From Eubacteriales bacterium (GTDB lineage Bacteria; Bacillota; Clostridia; Lachnospirales; Lachnospiraceae): 64,000 nt of DNA. The translations under genes were made by a program, and so were the position numbers. The DNA is taken from assembly GCA_030533385.1 (NCBI GenBank), contig JAUNJG010000002.1:1-64000 (forward strand), in the 5' to 3' direction. Position 1 is the first letter of the stretch. Each line of letters starts with the position of its first letter. Below, one piece after another: positions 9,670 to 18,414 of this stretch. The notes beneath the pieces were generated by a model. The model was given only the letters and a program-made list of their open reading frames with translations. It searched no databases and was not told where the DNA came from.

Positions 9670-9800
9670 TTTGACCGAAAAAGCAACAGCGGTGTCGCTT
9701 TACTTCTTTGGTGACGAAGAGGTTAATATCAAGGGAAAGATTATAAAAGATATACAAATCACTCATAAAATAATTGTATATAATTATAATGACGTCTTGT

Positions 9801-9825
9801 TTTGTCGTAAATCATTGGTGACAAA
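9801..9825 (+). promoter_or_regulatory. Candidate operator upstream of mtlA
   Basis: TTTGTC and GACAAA form a perfect inverted repeat separated by 13 bp. It is centred about 45 bp upstream of the mtlA -10 box, where an activator such as MtlR would be expected. MtlR sites in bacilli also have TTG/CAA outer ends, but the inner bases differ here, so the link to MtlR is inference. Confidence 0.4.
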
Positions 9826-9841
9826 GTTGTGATATCATTCG

Positions 9842-9871
9842 TTTGTATTGCTACAGAAAGTTCTATATAAT
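9842..9871 (+). promoter_or_regulatory. Putative mtlA promoter
   Basis: A weak -35 box TTTGTA (9842-9847) and a consensus -10 TATAAT (9866-9871) are 18 bp apart, about 57 bp before mtlA. A poor -35 with a good -10 suits an activator-dependent promoter. Confidence 0.5.
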
Positions 9872-9927
9872 TAAGATATCAAAAATGCGGGCGATGCCCA
9901 CAAGAAATAAGAGAGGAGATATGCAAT

Positions 9928-11796
9928 ATGAAGAATGCAGTACAACGTTTTGGAAAATTCCTGAGCGCTATGGTAATGCCGAATATCGGTGCATTTATCG
10001 CATGGGGATTTATTACCGCTTTGTTTATTGACGTAGGCTGGCTTCCAAATGAAAAGCTTGCCGGGTTAAACGGACCAATGTTAAATTACCTTCTGCCAAT
10101 TTTGATTGGTTCCCAGGGAGGACGTCTGGTAGGAGGAGACAGAGGTGCCGTTATCGGCTCCATTGCAACCATCGGTGTTATCGTGGGTGCCCCTGATTAT
10201 CCGATGTTGATGGGAGCGATGCTCATGGGACCTCTGGCCGGTTTTGTCATCAAGAAATTTGATCAGGCTATGGACGGAAGAATGCCGGCAGGATTTGAGA
10301 TGTTAATTAATAACTTCTCTGTTGGTATTTTCGGTATGTTGCTTGCCATCCTTGGCTACTATGCGATTGGGCCTTTTATGGCAGTGGTTCTTGTCGTATT
10401 AAAAGGCGGCGTTGAAGTTCTGGTCAGCCATGGATTGCTTCCATTGGCGGCTATCTTCATAGAGCCTGCAAAGGTGCTGTTCTTAAACAACGCCATCAAC
10501 CATGGTATCTTCACGCCAATTGGTATTGAGCAGGCCGCTGAGGCGGGAAAATCCATCATGTACATGCTGGAGGCAAACCCTGGCCCTGGGTTGGGACTTC
10601 TCCTGGCATACTGGGTATTTTCCAAAGACCGTGCAACGAAAGATTCGGCGCCGGGTGCAATCATCATCCACTTCTTCGGTGGTATCCATGAGATTTATTT
10701 CCCATACATATTGATGAACCCGTTTGTTATCGCCGGTCCTATCCTCGGTAACATCTGTGCTATTTTCTTCTACAGCATGACGCATGCAGGCCTTGTAGGT
10801 CCGGCAGCTCCTGGTTCCTTCATCGCATTTATGACGATGTCTCCAAAGACTTCGATGGTGGTTACCGCCCTTGGCGTGCTGATTGCCGCAGGCGTGTCCT
10901 TCCTGGTGTCCGCACCGATTATTAAAATGGCAGGAACAAAGAGTCTGGAAGATGCACAGAAGCAAAAAGATAGTATGAAGGCAGAATCCAAAGGGGTTGC
11001 GGTCGCTCCTCGCACCGGAGCAGAGGTAACTACAGATTCCATTAAAAAGATTATTTTCGCCTGTGACGCAGGTATGGGTTCTTCTGCCATGGGAGCAACC
11101 AAGTTCAGAAACCGCATCAAACCTTTAAATCTTGGGATTACGGTTACGAATACATCCGTAGATAATGTGCCGGCAGATGCCGACGTGGTGGTATGTCAGT
11201 ATATTTTGCAGGATCGTGCAGCGAAGAGTGCGCCGCAGGCAAGACTGGTCACCCTTGGAAATTTCCTGCAAGATCCAAATCTGGATGCCTTTTATGCGGA
11301 GCTTGAGGCGAGAGCAAACGGTTCCGGAGCAATGGCTGAAGCGGCTGTGACAAAAGAACCAAAAAAATCCGGAGCGAAGGCAGCTTTGCTGAAGGAAGGG
11401 ATTCGTACAGGCCTTAAAAGCGTAGACAAAGAAACGGCCATCCGCGCAGCGGGCGATTTGCTCTGCGAGCTGGGATTTGTCAACAAGACATATGTGGATG
11501 CCATGTTAGAACGAGAGAGACTGGTTTCTACTTATATGGGAATGGGTGTGGCGATTCCTCATGGAACTTCTCAGGCAAAAGACACCGTAAAAAAATCTGG
11601 TATTGTCGTGTTACAGTATCCGGACGGCGTTGACTTTGGAGATGAGAAAGCAAACCTTGTCATCGGTATCGCAGGTGTCGGAGATGAGCATCTGGAGATT
11701 TTAGGCAGGATTGTGGAAAGCCTGGAAGATGAGGCTTTGTTAGAGAAGCTGAAAAAAGAAGCAGATGTTGATCTCATCATGAAAACTTTTGGTTGA
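9928..11796 (+). CDS. mtlA: Mannitol-specific PTS permease, IICBA in one chain
   Basis: Imports mannitol and phosphorylates it to mannitol 1-phosphate. The 622-aa chain has all three domains: membrane IIC (residues 1-345, opening with GKFLSAMVMPNIGAFIAWG), IIB (about 365-460, phospho-Cys in FACDAGMGSSAMG), and IIA (about 475-622, phospho-His in GVAIPHGTSQ). Many Gram-positive genomes carry IIA as a separate mtlF gene; here it is fused as in E. coli MtlA, linked by an Ala/Lys-rich hinge (residues about 455-480). The start is set by GAGAGGAGATATGCAATATG. mtlD follows after a hairpin-containing gap. Confidence 0.95.
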   Translation: MKNAVQRFGKFLSAMVMPNIGAFIAWGFITALFIDVGWLPNEKLAGLNGPMLNYLLPILIGSQGGRLVGGDRGAVIGSIATIGVIVGAPDYPMLMGAMLMGPLAGFVIKKFDQAMDGRMPAGFEMLINNFSVGIFGMLLAILGYYAIGPFMAVVLVVLKGGVEVLVSHGLLPLAAIFIEPAKVLFLNNAINHGIFTPIGIEQAAEAGKSIMYMLEANPGPGLGLLLAYWVFSKDRATKDSAPGAIIIHFFGGIHEIYFPYILMNPFVIAGPILGNICAIFFYSMTHAGLVGPAAPGSFIAFMTMSPKTSMVVTALGVLIAAGVSFLVSAPIIKMAGTKSLEDAQKQKDSMKAESKGVAVAPRTGAEVTTDSIKKIIFACDAGMGSSAMGATKFRNRIKPLNLGITVTNTSVDNVPADADVVVCQYILQDRAAKSAPQARLVTLGNFLQDPNLDAFYAELEARANGSGAMAEAAVTKEPKKSGAKAALLKEGIRTGLKSVDKETAIRAAGDLLCELGFVNKTYVDAMLERERLVSTYMGMGVAIPHGTSQAKDTVKKSGIVVLQYPDGVDFGDEKANLVIGIAGVGDEHLEILGRIVESLEDEALLEKLKKEADVDLIMKTFG

Positions 11797-11866
11797 ACGA
11801 TTTGATAGAAAGAGATTAACGGAAAACTGAAAACAAGTTATAATATCACATTATAATATCACACAG

Positions 11867-11938
11867 AAGAAAGAGGGTTGTATGGCCGGGAGGGAGGAAG
11901 GATTTCCGTCCTGCGCCGTGCAAAACTCTTTTTCTTCG
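11867..11938 (+). other. Stem-loop between mtlA and mtlD
   Basis: GAAGAAAGAGGGTT pairs with AACTCTTTTTCTTC, with an inner GGAAGGATTTCCGTCC element. There is no proper U-run after it. It may act as a partial terminator or an mRNA-processing hairpin that sets the mtlA:mtlD ratio. It ends just before the mtlD ribosome binding site. Confidence 0.5.
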
Positions 11939-11960
11939 TGAAGGAAAGAGGAGAATTATC

Positions 11961-13106
11961 ATGAGAAAAGCAGTTCAGTTTGGTGCAGGAAATATTGGAC
12001 GAGGATTTATTGGTGCATTGCTCAGCCAGTCAGGTTACCAGGTGGTATTTGCTGACGTGGTGGATGCTGTCATTGACAAAATTAACGAGGACAAATCCTA
12101 CACGGTTCATGTGATGGATGTGGCGTGCGAAGACCAGAAGATTGAAAATATTCGGGGGGTCAACTCCACAAAGCCGGAGGCGGTAGAAGAGATTGCAGAT
12201 GCCGATCTTGTCACAACGGCAGTCGGTCTGGTAGTTTTGCCAAAGATTGCTCCTACCATTGCCGCAGCCATTGAAAAGCGTATGGAAAAAGGCTGCGATA
12301 CACCGATGAATATCATTGCCTGCGAAAACGCCATCAGAGGAACTTCCCAGTTGAAAAAAGCGGTTTATGACAATCTTGGTGAGGAAGGCAAAGCATTTGC
12401 CGATAAGTATGTTGGTTTCCCGGATTGTGCTGTGGACAGAATTGTTCCTCCGGTGAAGAGCGAAAACTTTATTGACGTGGTCGTGGAAGAATACTATGAA
12501 TGGGATGTGGAGCGCTCTGGATTTAAGGGAGAGATTCCTGTCATCACGGGCATGACTTTAGTGGATGATTTGATGGCGTACATCGAGCGTAAATTATTCA
12601 CTTTAAATACCGGTCACTGCATCACTTCCTATCTTGGAAAGCTTTGGGGATTCCCTACCATTGATGCGGCCATTGCTGATGAGAAGATTTATGGCATTGT
12701 CTCCTCCGCCATGAAAGAGAGCGGAGACGGACTTATTAAAAAACATGGTTTTGATGCAGAGGCACATGCGGCTTACATTAAAAAAATCATTGGAAGATTT
12801 AAAAATCCATATCTTCAGGACGACGTAACCCGTGTGGGAAGAGAGCCGCTCCGTAAGCTCAGCCCGACAGATCGATTAATCAGTCCCCTGACTACGGCTG
12901 CCGGATTTGGCCTTCCTGTGGATCATCTTCTGGTCGGTGTGGCGGCAGCACTTCATTATGATAATCCGGAAGATAAACAGAGCGTGGAATTGCAGGAGAA
13001 AATTTCTGCAAATGGTGTGAGGAAAGCGCTGATGGAAGTGACGGGACTGACAGAGGAAAAGCTTCTTGACACCGTTGTGGAAGAATATAATAAATTGAGC
13101 AAATAG
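11961..13106 (+). CDS. mtlD: Mannitol-1-phosphate 5-dehydrogenase
   Basis: Oxidises mannitol 1-phosphate to fructose 6-phosphate with NAD, linking mannitol uptake to glycolysis. The 381-aa length is typical. The N-terminal Rossmann motif QFGAGNIGRGFIGALL, the ACENAIRGTS segment, the FPDCAVDRIVP stretch and the catalytic-region LFTLNTGHCITSYLG motif match the polyol dehydrogenase family. The ribosome binding site is AAGAGGAG before ATG 11961. It sits directly downstream of mtlA, as expected for one regulon under MtlR. Confidence 0.96.
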   Translation: MRKAVQFGAGNIGRGFIGALLSQSGYQVVFADVVDAVIDKINEDKSYTVHVMDVACEDQKIENIRGVNSTKPEAVEEIADADLVTTAVGLVVLPKIAPTIAAAIEKRMEKGCDTPMNIIACENAIRGTSQLKKAVYDNLGEEGKAFADKYVGFPDCAVDRIVPPVKSENFIDVVVEEYYEWDVERSGFKGEIPVITGMTLVDDLMAYIERKLFTLNTGHCITSYLGKLWGFPTIDAAIADEKIYGIVSSAMKESGDGLIKKHGFDAEAHAAYIKKIIGRFKNPYLQDDVTRVGREPLRKLSPTDRLISPLTTAAGFGLPVDHLLVGVAAALHYDNPEDKQSVELQEKISANGVRKALMEVTGLTEEKLLDTVVEEYNKLSK

Positions 13107-13150
13107 GTAAATGTATGTAAATTGACAGATTTTCAGCCGTAGAAATGGAC

Positions 13151-13179
13151 TTGCATTTTTGGAATCATCGTGCTAAACT
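13151..13179 (+). promoter_or_regulatory. Putative glmS promoter
   Basis: TTGCAT (13151-13156) and TAAACT (13174-13179) are 17 bp apart. The roughly 110-nt leader contains a small GCCCGCATCCCATGGGC hairpin near 13201-13217. The conserved core of the glmS ribozyme was looked for and not seen. Confidence 0.4.
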
Positions 13180-13292
13180 CAGAGAATCTATAACAGTGAA
13201 GCCCGCATCCCATGGGCATATCAGGTATGGCGAAGCGGTTATGAAAGCATTCATTGAACTTATTGAGTATGTCACAAAAAGGAGAATAGCAT

Positions 13293-15134
13293 ATGTGTGG
13301 AATTGTTGGTTATACAGGAAGAGAGGCGGCAGCGCCGATTATATTGGATGGTTTGTCAAAGCTGGAGTACAGGGGATATGATTCGGCCGGGATGGCGACC
13401 TTTAACGCAGATACTCAGAGCATTGAGATTGCCAAGACAAAAGGCAGGCTGAAAAACCTCATCGAGATGACCGACGGTGGAAACGGCATGACCGGAGGAT
13501 GTGGTATTGGACATACCCGTTGGGCAACGCATGGTGTGCCGTCCAAAGCAAATGCACACCCACATTATAACGATGACAGAACGGTGGCGCTGGTTCATAA
13601 TGGCATTATTGAAAACTATCAGGAATTAAAAGAACATTTGATGCAGAAAGGTTACACGTTCTATTCAGAGACGGACACGGAGGTGGTGACCAAGCTCATT
13701 GATTATTATTACAATGAGACAGATCATAATCCGCTGGAAAGCATGTCCAGTGCCCTTCTTCGTGTTCGCGGTTCTTATGCTCTCGGAGTGATGTTTAAGG
13801 ACAGGCCGGGCGTGATTTATGCAGCAAGAAAGGACAGCCCTCTTATTGTAGGACAAAATGAGAACGGTGCCTTCATCGCATCTGATGTTCCCGCCATTCT
13901 TTCTTACACGAGAAATGTGTACTATCTGGACAATCTGGAGATGGCGGAGCTTCGTGAGGACGGTGTAAAGTTCTTTAACTTTGACAGAGATGAAAATGAA
14001 AAAGAAATGGTCACCATCGAGTGGGATGCGGAATCCGCAGAGAAGGGTGGATATGAGCATTTCATGATGAAAGAAATTCACGAGCAGCCAAAAGCAGTTC
14101 GTGACACCATCGGTGCTTATGTAAAAGATGGTGCGATTGACTTGAGTTCCCTCGGAATGAGTGATGAGCAGTTCAGATCTTTTCGCCGGATTTGTATCGT
14201 AGCCTGCGGCTCCGCCTACCATGTGGGAATCACTGCCAAGTATGTGATGGAAGATTTGACAGATGCCTTCGTGGACGTGGATTTGGCCTCTGAGTTCCGT
14301 TACCGGAATCCGAAGCTGTCCGAGGATACCCTGGTGATTGTGATTTCCCAGTCCGGTGAGACTGCAGACAGTTTGGCCGCTCTCCGTCTGGTAAAAGAGA
14401 GAGGAATCAAGACACTGGGAATCGTGAACGTGGTCGGTTCCAGCATTGCCAGGGAGGCAGACTATGTGATGTATACCCTGGCTGGACCGGAGATTGCCGT
14501 TGCGACTACCAAGGCTTACAGCACACAGCTGATTTGTATTTACCTGCTGTCGATGTACATGGCAAAGGTGCGGGAGGAGATCGAGGAAGATGCTTTGAGG
14601 AGCATGATTCAGGAGTTAGAGCAGCTTCCGGATAAGATCGCACATATGCTGTCAGATAAAGAGAGGATTCAGTGGTTTGCCAACAAGTTTGCTTCGGCCA
14701 GAGATATTTTCTTTATCGGTCGCGGATTGGATTATTCCATCTGTCAGGAAGGCAGCCTGAAAATGAAAGAGATTAGCTATGTTCACTCGGAAGCTTATGC
14801 GGCAGGAGAGTTAAAGCACGGAACCATCAGTCTCATTGAGGAGGGAACCTTGGTTGTCGGTCTTCTGACCCAGAGCAATTTGAGCGAGAAGACACTCAGC
14901 AATATGCAGGAAGTGAAGAGCCGCGGTGCTTATCTGATGGGCGTTACGGAAAATGGTAACTATTATCTGGAAGATATGGTGGACTTTGTCGTGTATATTC
15001 CGAAGACGGATTCTCATTTTACGACGACCCTTGCCATCGTTCCTTTGCAGCTCATGGGATACTATGTCAGTGTGGCGAGAGGTCTGGATGTGGATAAGCC
15101 AAGAAACCTGGCAAAAAGTGTGACGGTAGAATAA
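13293..15134 (+). CDS. glmS: Glutamine--fructose-6-phosphate aminotransferase (isomerising)
   Basis: Makes glucosamine 6-phosphate from fructose 6-phosphate and glutamine, the first step of UDP-GlcNAc synthesis for peptidoglycan. The 613-aa protein begins MCGIVGYTG; Cys2 becomes the N-terminal nucleophile of the glutaminase domain (residues 2-240, with GHTRWATHG and HNGIIENY). Two SIS sugar-isomerase domains follow (about 290-425 and 460-600; SQSGETADS and SEAYAAGELKHG). The C-terminus DKPRNLAKSVTVE is canonical. The start has AAAGGAG 8 bp upstream. It lies after mtlD, so mannitol-derived fructose 6-phosphate is its substrate, but it appears to have its own promoter. Confidence 0.97.
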   Translation: MCGIVGYTGREAAAPIILDGLSKLEYRGYDSAGMATFNADTQSIEIAKTKGRLKNLIEMTDGGNGMTGGCGIGHTRWATHGVPSKANAHPHYNDDRTVALVHNGIIENYQELKEHLMQKGYTFYSETDTEVVTKLIDYYYNETDHNPLESMSSALLRVRGSYALGVMFKDRPGVIYAARKDSPLIVGQNENGAFIASDVPAILSYTRNVYYLDNLEMAELREDGVKFFNFDRDENEKEMVTIEWDAESAEKGGYEHFMMKEIHEQPKAVRDTIGAYVKDGAIDLSSLGMSDEQFRSFRRICIVACGSAYHVGITAKYVMEDLTDAFVDVDLASEFRYRNPKLSEDTLVIVISQSGETADSLAALRLVKERGIKTLGIVNVVGSSIAREADYVMYTLAGPEIAVATTKAYSTQLICIYLLSMYMAKVREEIEEDALRSMIQELEQLPDKIAHMLSDKERIQWFANKFASARDIFFIGRGLDYSICQEGSLKMKEISYVHSEAYAAGELKHGTISLIEEGTLVVGLLTQSNLSEKTLSNMQEVKSRGAYLMGVTENGNYYLEDMVDFVVYIPKTDSHFTTTLAIVPLQLMGYYVSVARGLDVDKPRNLAKSVTVE

Positions 15135-15278
15135 TATCTCATTGATTTTTTTAACCCAAATCAGCAAGAAGTCCCCCTCCTTTTAGGTGGGGGATGAATT
15201 GCGTTCCCCCATCTTTGCAAACATAAAAATATATGATACAATATAATCAGTCGAAATAAATAGAAGGACTGATATACA

Positions 15279-15497
15279 ATGAAATTAGACAGTAATGCTC
15301 ATTCAGTGTTTTTGTTGCATTATCATCTTGTGCTTGTGGTGAAGTATCTTCGGGAAGTTTTCGATCATATAATTTCCGACAGAGCGAAAGAAATTTTTGA
15401 GTACATTGCTCCGGACTACAACATAACCTTACAAGAGTGGAATCACGAGAAAGACCACATTCATATTCTTTTCAAAGCACACCCCAAAAGTGAATGA
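15279..15497 (+). pseudogene. tnpA: Truncated IS200-type TnpA transposase
   Basis: 72 aa matching the N-terminus of Y1 (HUH) transposases, including the HUH-like motif DHIHILF that binds the catalytic metal. Full-length proteins are about 130-150 aa. The catalytic Tyr region is missing because the frame ends after HPKSE, where the deletion joins TnpB sequence. It should be inactive. Confidence 0.8.
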
Positions 15498-15527
15498 AGT
15501 AAATGATTAAAGAAAAGATTTTTGTCT

Positions 15528-15629
15528 GTAAGGGCATGGGATTGTCCGAATTGCGGAATTCATCAGGACAGAGATATAAATGCTGCTAAAAATATCAGAA
15601 ATGAAGGTATGCGGTCAGTAACTGCATAA
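15528..15629 (+). pseudogene. tnpB: C-terminal scrap of TnpB (zinc-ribbon end)
   Basis: 34 codons reading [16 protein letters not shown] followed by [17 protein letters not shown] and a stop. This is the second half of the TnpB C-terminal zinc ribbon and the last conserved Asp region. There is no start codon. In intact IS605 elements the 3' end of tnpB plus the right end encodes the guide (omega) RNA scaffold, which is still present here. Confidence 0.8.
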
Positions 15630-15883
15630 ACTCAAATATAAAACTGTGGGACACACGGGGTTAGCTCGTTGATACTGTATTCGTTGGAATACTTGAGCGA
15701 GAACCGACTGTTTGCTTCATGCAAGAGGAAGTCCCCGCCTCGTTAGGCGGGGAAAGATGTCACAGGTAGTTGAAGTCCTGCCTTTTATTTGGTAGAATAT
15801 CCTTTGCACATAAGTTTTGATGAAGAATGATATAGATTTCCTGATGGATGTTTTTTGTCAGGTCAGGATAGAAGGAGTGTATT

Positions 15884-17842
15884 ATGATTATTCGATTAAA
15901 GGATGGTTCCGAGAAGGAATATGCACAGCCGATGTCTGTGCTGGATATTGCCAGAGACATCAGTGAAGGATTGGCCAGAAATGCCTGTGCCGGTGAGGTA
16001 AACGGACAGGTGGTGGATTTACGGACTGTTGTTTCTGAGGATAGTGACTTAAACATTTTGACTTTTCAGGATGAGAAGGGAAAGTTGGCGTTCCGCCATA
16101 CTGCATCTCATGTGCTGGCGCAGGCGGTAAAGCGTCTGTATCCGGATGCCAAGATTGCCATTGGCCCTGCCATTGAGGAAGGTTTTTACTATGATTTTGA
16201 CATGGATCCCCTCACCAGAGAAGATTTGGATGCCATTGAAAAAGAGATGAAAAAGGTGATCAAGGAGAACCCGGCCATCGAGCGGTTTGAGCTGCCGAGG
16301 GAGGAAGCCATCGCTTTCATGAAGGAAAAGGAAGAGCCGTACAAAGTAGAGCTGATCGAGGATCTGCCAGAGGATGCGACCATCAGTTTCTATCGCCAGG
16401 GCGATTTCACCGACCTTTGTGCCGGCCCGCATCTGATGAGCCTGAAAAACATCAAGGCATTTAAGCTGACCTCTTCTTCAGGCGCTTACTGGAGAGGAAA
16501 TGAAAAAAATAAGATGCTCACCCGTATCTACGGAACCGCTTACACTAAAAAGGCAGATTTGGAAGAACGTCTGAAGTTTTTGGAGGAGATTAAGCTGCGT
16601 GACCACAACCGTCTCGGTCGTGAGATGGGACTGTTCACCACGGTGGACGTCATTGGTCAGGGCCTGCCGCTGATGCTGCCGAAGGGAGCCAAGATTATTC
16701 AGACGCTTCAGAGATGGATTGAGGATTTGGAGGACAATGAGTGGGGATATGTGAGAACCAAAACTCCGCTGATGGCCAAGAGCGATTTGTATGAGATTTC
16801 CGGTCACTGGGGACATTATAAAGAAGGAATGTTCGTGCTGGGAGACGAGGAGAAAGATAAAGAAGTTCTGGCTTTGCGTCCGATGACCTGTCCATTCCAG
16901 TATTACTGCTATAAGAATACGCAAAGGTCCTACCGTGATTTGCCATATCGAATGAGCGAGACTTCCACTCTGTTCCGCAATGAGGACTCCGGTGAGATGC
17001 ACGGCCTGACTCGTGTGCGTCAGTTTACCATCTCAGAGGGACATCTGATTGTCCGTCCGGACCAGGCCAATGAAGAGTTGAAAGGCTGTCTGGAATTGGC
17101 TCAGCACTGCCTCACCGTTCTGGGTGTGCAGGATGATGTAACTTATCGTCTCTCCAAGTGGGATCCGGAAAATAAAGAGAAATATCTGGGGGATGAGGAA
17201 TACTGGGAGAGTACGCAGAACCAGATTCGTCAGATTCTTGAAGCGTCCGGTGTATCCTTTACGGAGGCGGACGGCGAAGCTGCCTTCTACGGCCCTAAGA
17301 TTGACATTCAGGCAAAGAATGTTTACGGCAAGGAAGACACGATGATCACCATTCAGCTTGACTGTGCCATCGCAGAAAACTTTGATATGTACTATATCGA
17401 CCAGAACGGGGACAAGCAGCGTCCGTATGTGATCCACAGGACTTCTCTGGGATGCTATGAGAGGACGCTGGCATGGCTCATTGAAAAATATGCCGGAAAG
17501 TTTCCGACCTGGCTTTGTCCGGAGCAGGTGCGTGTTCTGCCGATTTCTGAAAAATATGCAGATTATGCGGAGCAGGTAAACAAGGAGTTGAGAAAGAACG
17601 GAATCCTCAGCACCGTGGATAACCGCTCTGAAAAGATTGGTTATAAAATTCGAGAGGCCCGTCTGGATAAGCTTCCATACATGCTTGTGGTTGGAGCCAA
17701 GGAGGAAGAGGCTGGACTGGTATCTGTGAGAAGCCGTTTTGCAGGAGACGAAGGACAAAAGCCTTTGGCTGAGTTTATCGCTTCTATCTGCGAGGAGATT
17801 CGCACCAAAGCCATCCGACAGGAAGAGGCTGTGGAAGAATAA
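15884..17842 (+). CDS. thrS: Threonyl-tRNA synthetase
   Basis: Charges tRNA(Thr). The 652-aa protein has a TGS domain (1-64), an editing domain with HTASH (near 72-76) and the partner DFTDLCAGPH (near 180), the class II catalytic core (about 245-540, with zinc-binding Cys in ALRPMTCPFQYY and motif 2 around SETSTLFRNEDSGE), and an anticodon-binding domain (about 545-645). The start follows AGAAGGAGTGTATT. Only about 118 bp separate it from the IS remnant, and no T-box specifier/antiterminator is visible there, unlike many Firmicute thrS genes. Confidence 0.97.
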   Translation: MIIRLKDGSEKEYAQPMSVLDIARDISEGLARNACAGEVNGQVVDLRTVVSEDSDLNILTFQDEKGKLAFRHTASHVLAQAVKRLYPDAKIAIGPAIEEGFYYDFDMDPLTREDLDAIEKEMKKVIKENPAIERFELPREEAIAFMKEKEEPYKVELIEDLPEDATISFYRQGDFTDLCAGPHLMSLKNIKAFKLTSSSGAYWRGNEKNKMLTRIYGTAYTKKADLEERLKFLEEIKLRDHNRLGREMGLFTTVDVIGQGLPLMLPKGAKIIQTLQRWIEDLEDNEWGYVRTKTPLMAKSDLYEISGHWGHYKEGMFVLGDEEKDKEVLALRPMTCPFQYYCYKNTQRSYRDLPYRMSETSTLFRNEDSGEMHGLTRVRQFTISEGHLIVRPDQANEELKGCLELAQHCLTVLGVQDDVTYRLSKWDPENKEKYLGDEEYWESTQNQIRQILEASGVSFTEADGEAAFYGPKIDIQAKNVYGKEDTMITIQLDCAIAENFDMYYIDQNGDKQRPYVIHRTSLGCYERTLAWLIEKYAGKFPTWLCPEQVRVLPISEKYADYAEQVNKELRKNGILSTVDNRSEKIGYKIREARLDKLPYMLVVGAKEEEAGLVSVRSRFAGDEGQKPLAEFIASICEEIRTKAIRQEEAVEE

Positions 17843-18018
17843 ATTTTCTTTCTGTTTTTTGCATCAATATAGCAGTGCGGGAGAGCGCTCGGAGATGTTG
17901 TAGCTGAATTGTTATCATAGGATGTCCGTTTTTTCCATATCTTATTGAAAATCGGTGTGCTATAATATACCATAAACAGCAACCTGATAGGTACATTTCA
18001 AAAAAGGAGATGGGACAG

Positions 18019-18402
18019 ATGGACATCAAAGAATTATTACCAAAAGATACGGAAGGAAGACTGCGCATTATCCAGGAGACAGTTCCCGGAAGACAGATTA
18101 CGCTTGCTCACGTTGTGACTAGCCCAAAGCCGATTGTGTATCGCAAGCTGGGGTTGAATCCGGATATTGATTTTGAGCGCTCCGCCATTGGCATTATTAC
18201 GGTAACTCCGAGTGAGTCTGCCGTCATCGGTGCGGACATTGCCATTAAAAGTGGAGATGTGTACCTTGGATTTGTGGACCGTTTCAGTGGAACGCTGATT
18301 CTCACCGGTCGTATTTCAGCGGTGGAGTCTGCGGTGCGGGCTGTGATTCATTATTTCCAGAATGATTTAGGATATGCTACCTGTCCGGTGACGAAGAAAT
18401 AA
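18019..18402 (+). CDS. eutS: Bacterial microcompartment shell protein, EutS/PduU type
   Basis: 127-aa BMC-domain protein. The core (IIQETVPGRQITLAHVVTSP, ITVTPSESAVIGADIAIKSG, GFVDRFSGTLILTGRI) matches the circularly permuted BMC fold of EutS/PduU, which forms hexamers with a small beta-barrel. The ATG at 18010 overlaps the AAAAGGAG itself, so the ATG at 18019 (9-bp spacing) is preferred. eutP follows 12 bp later. No other microcompartment gene (enzyme, EutM/N/L, regulator) is in the window, so this is a satellite pair. Confidence 0.9.
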   Translation: MDIKELLPKDTEGRLRIIQETVPGRQITLAHVVTSPKPIVYRKLGLNPDIDFERSAIGIITVTPSESAVIGADIAIKSGDVYLGFVDRFSGTLILTGRISAVESAVRAVIHYFQNDLGYATCPVTKK

Positions 18403-18414
18403 GGTGAGAAATAT

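Larger units (their letters stand above)
15165..15765 (+). mobile_element. Internally deleted IS200/IS605-family element between glmS and thrS
   Basis: The left part has a hairpin (CCCCCTCC TTTT AGGTGGGGG, about 15173-15193) and the start of a TnpA gene. The right part has the last 34 codons of TnpB and a right-end hairpin (CCCCGCC TCGTTA GGCGGGG) ending near GATGTCAC (15765). Everything between is lost. The 130 or so bp after the TnpB stop are almost identical to the reverse-oriented copy at 26915-27048. It looks like a non-autonomous relic movable only by a TnpA supplied elsewhere. Confidence 0.85.

Noticed and set aside
13107..13292. glmS ribozyme upstream of glmS
   Set aside because: The stretch AACAGTGAAGC faintly resembles the ribozyme start, but the GACGAGG and TTTATCGAGA core segments are absent.
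15884..17842. T-box leader before thrS
   Set aside because: No AGGGTGGNACCGCG-like antiterminator sequence occurs in the 118 bp available.
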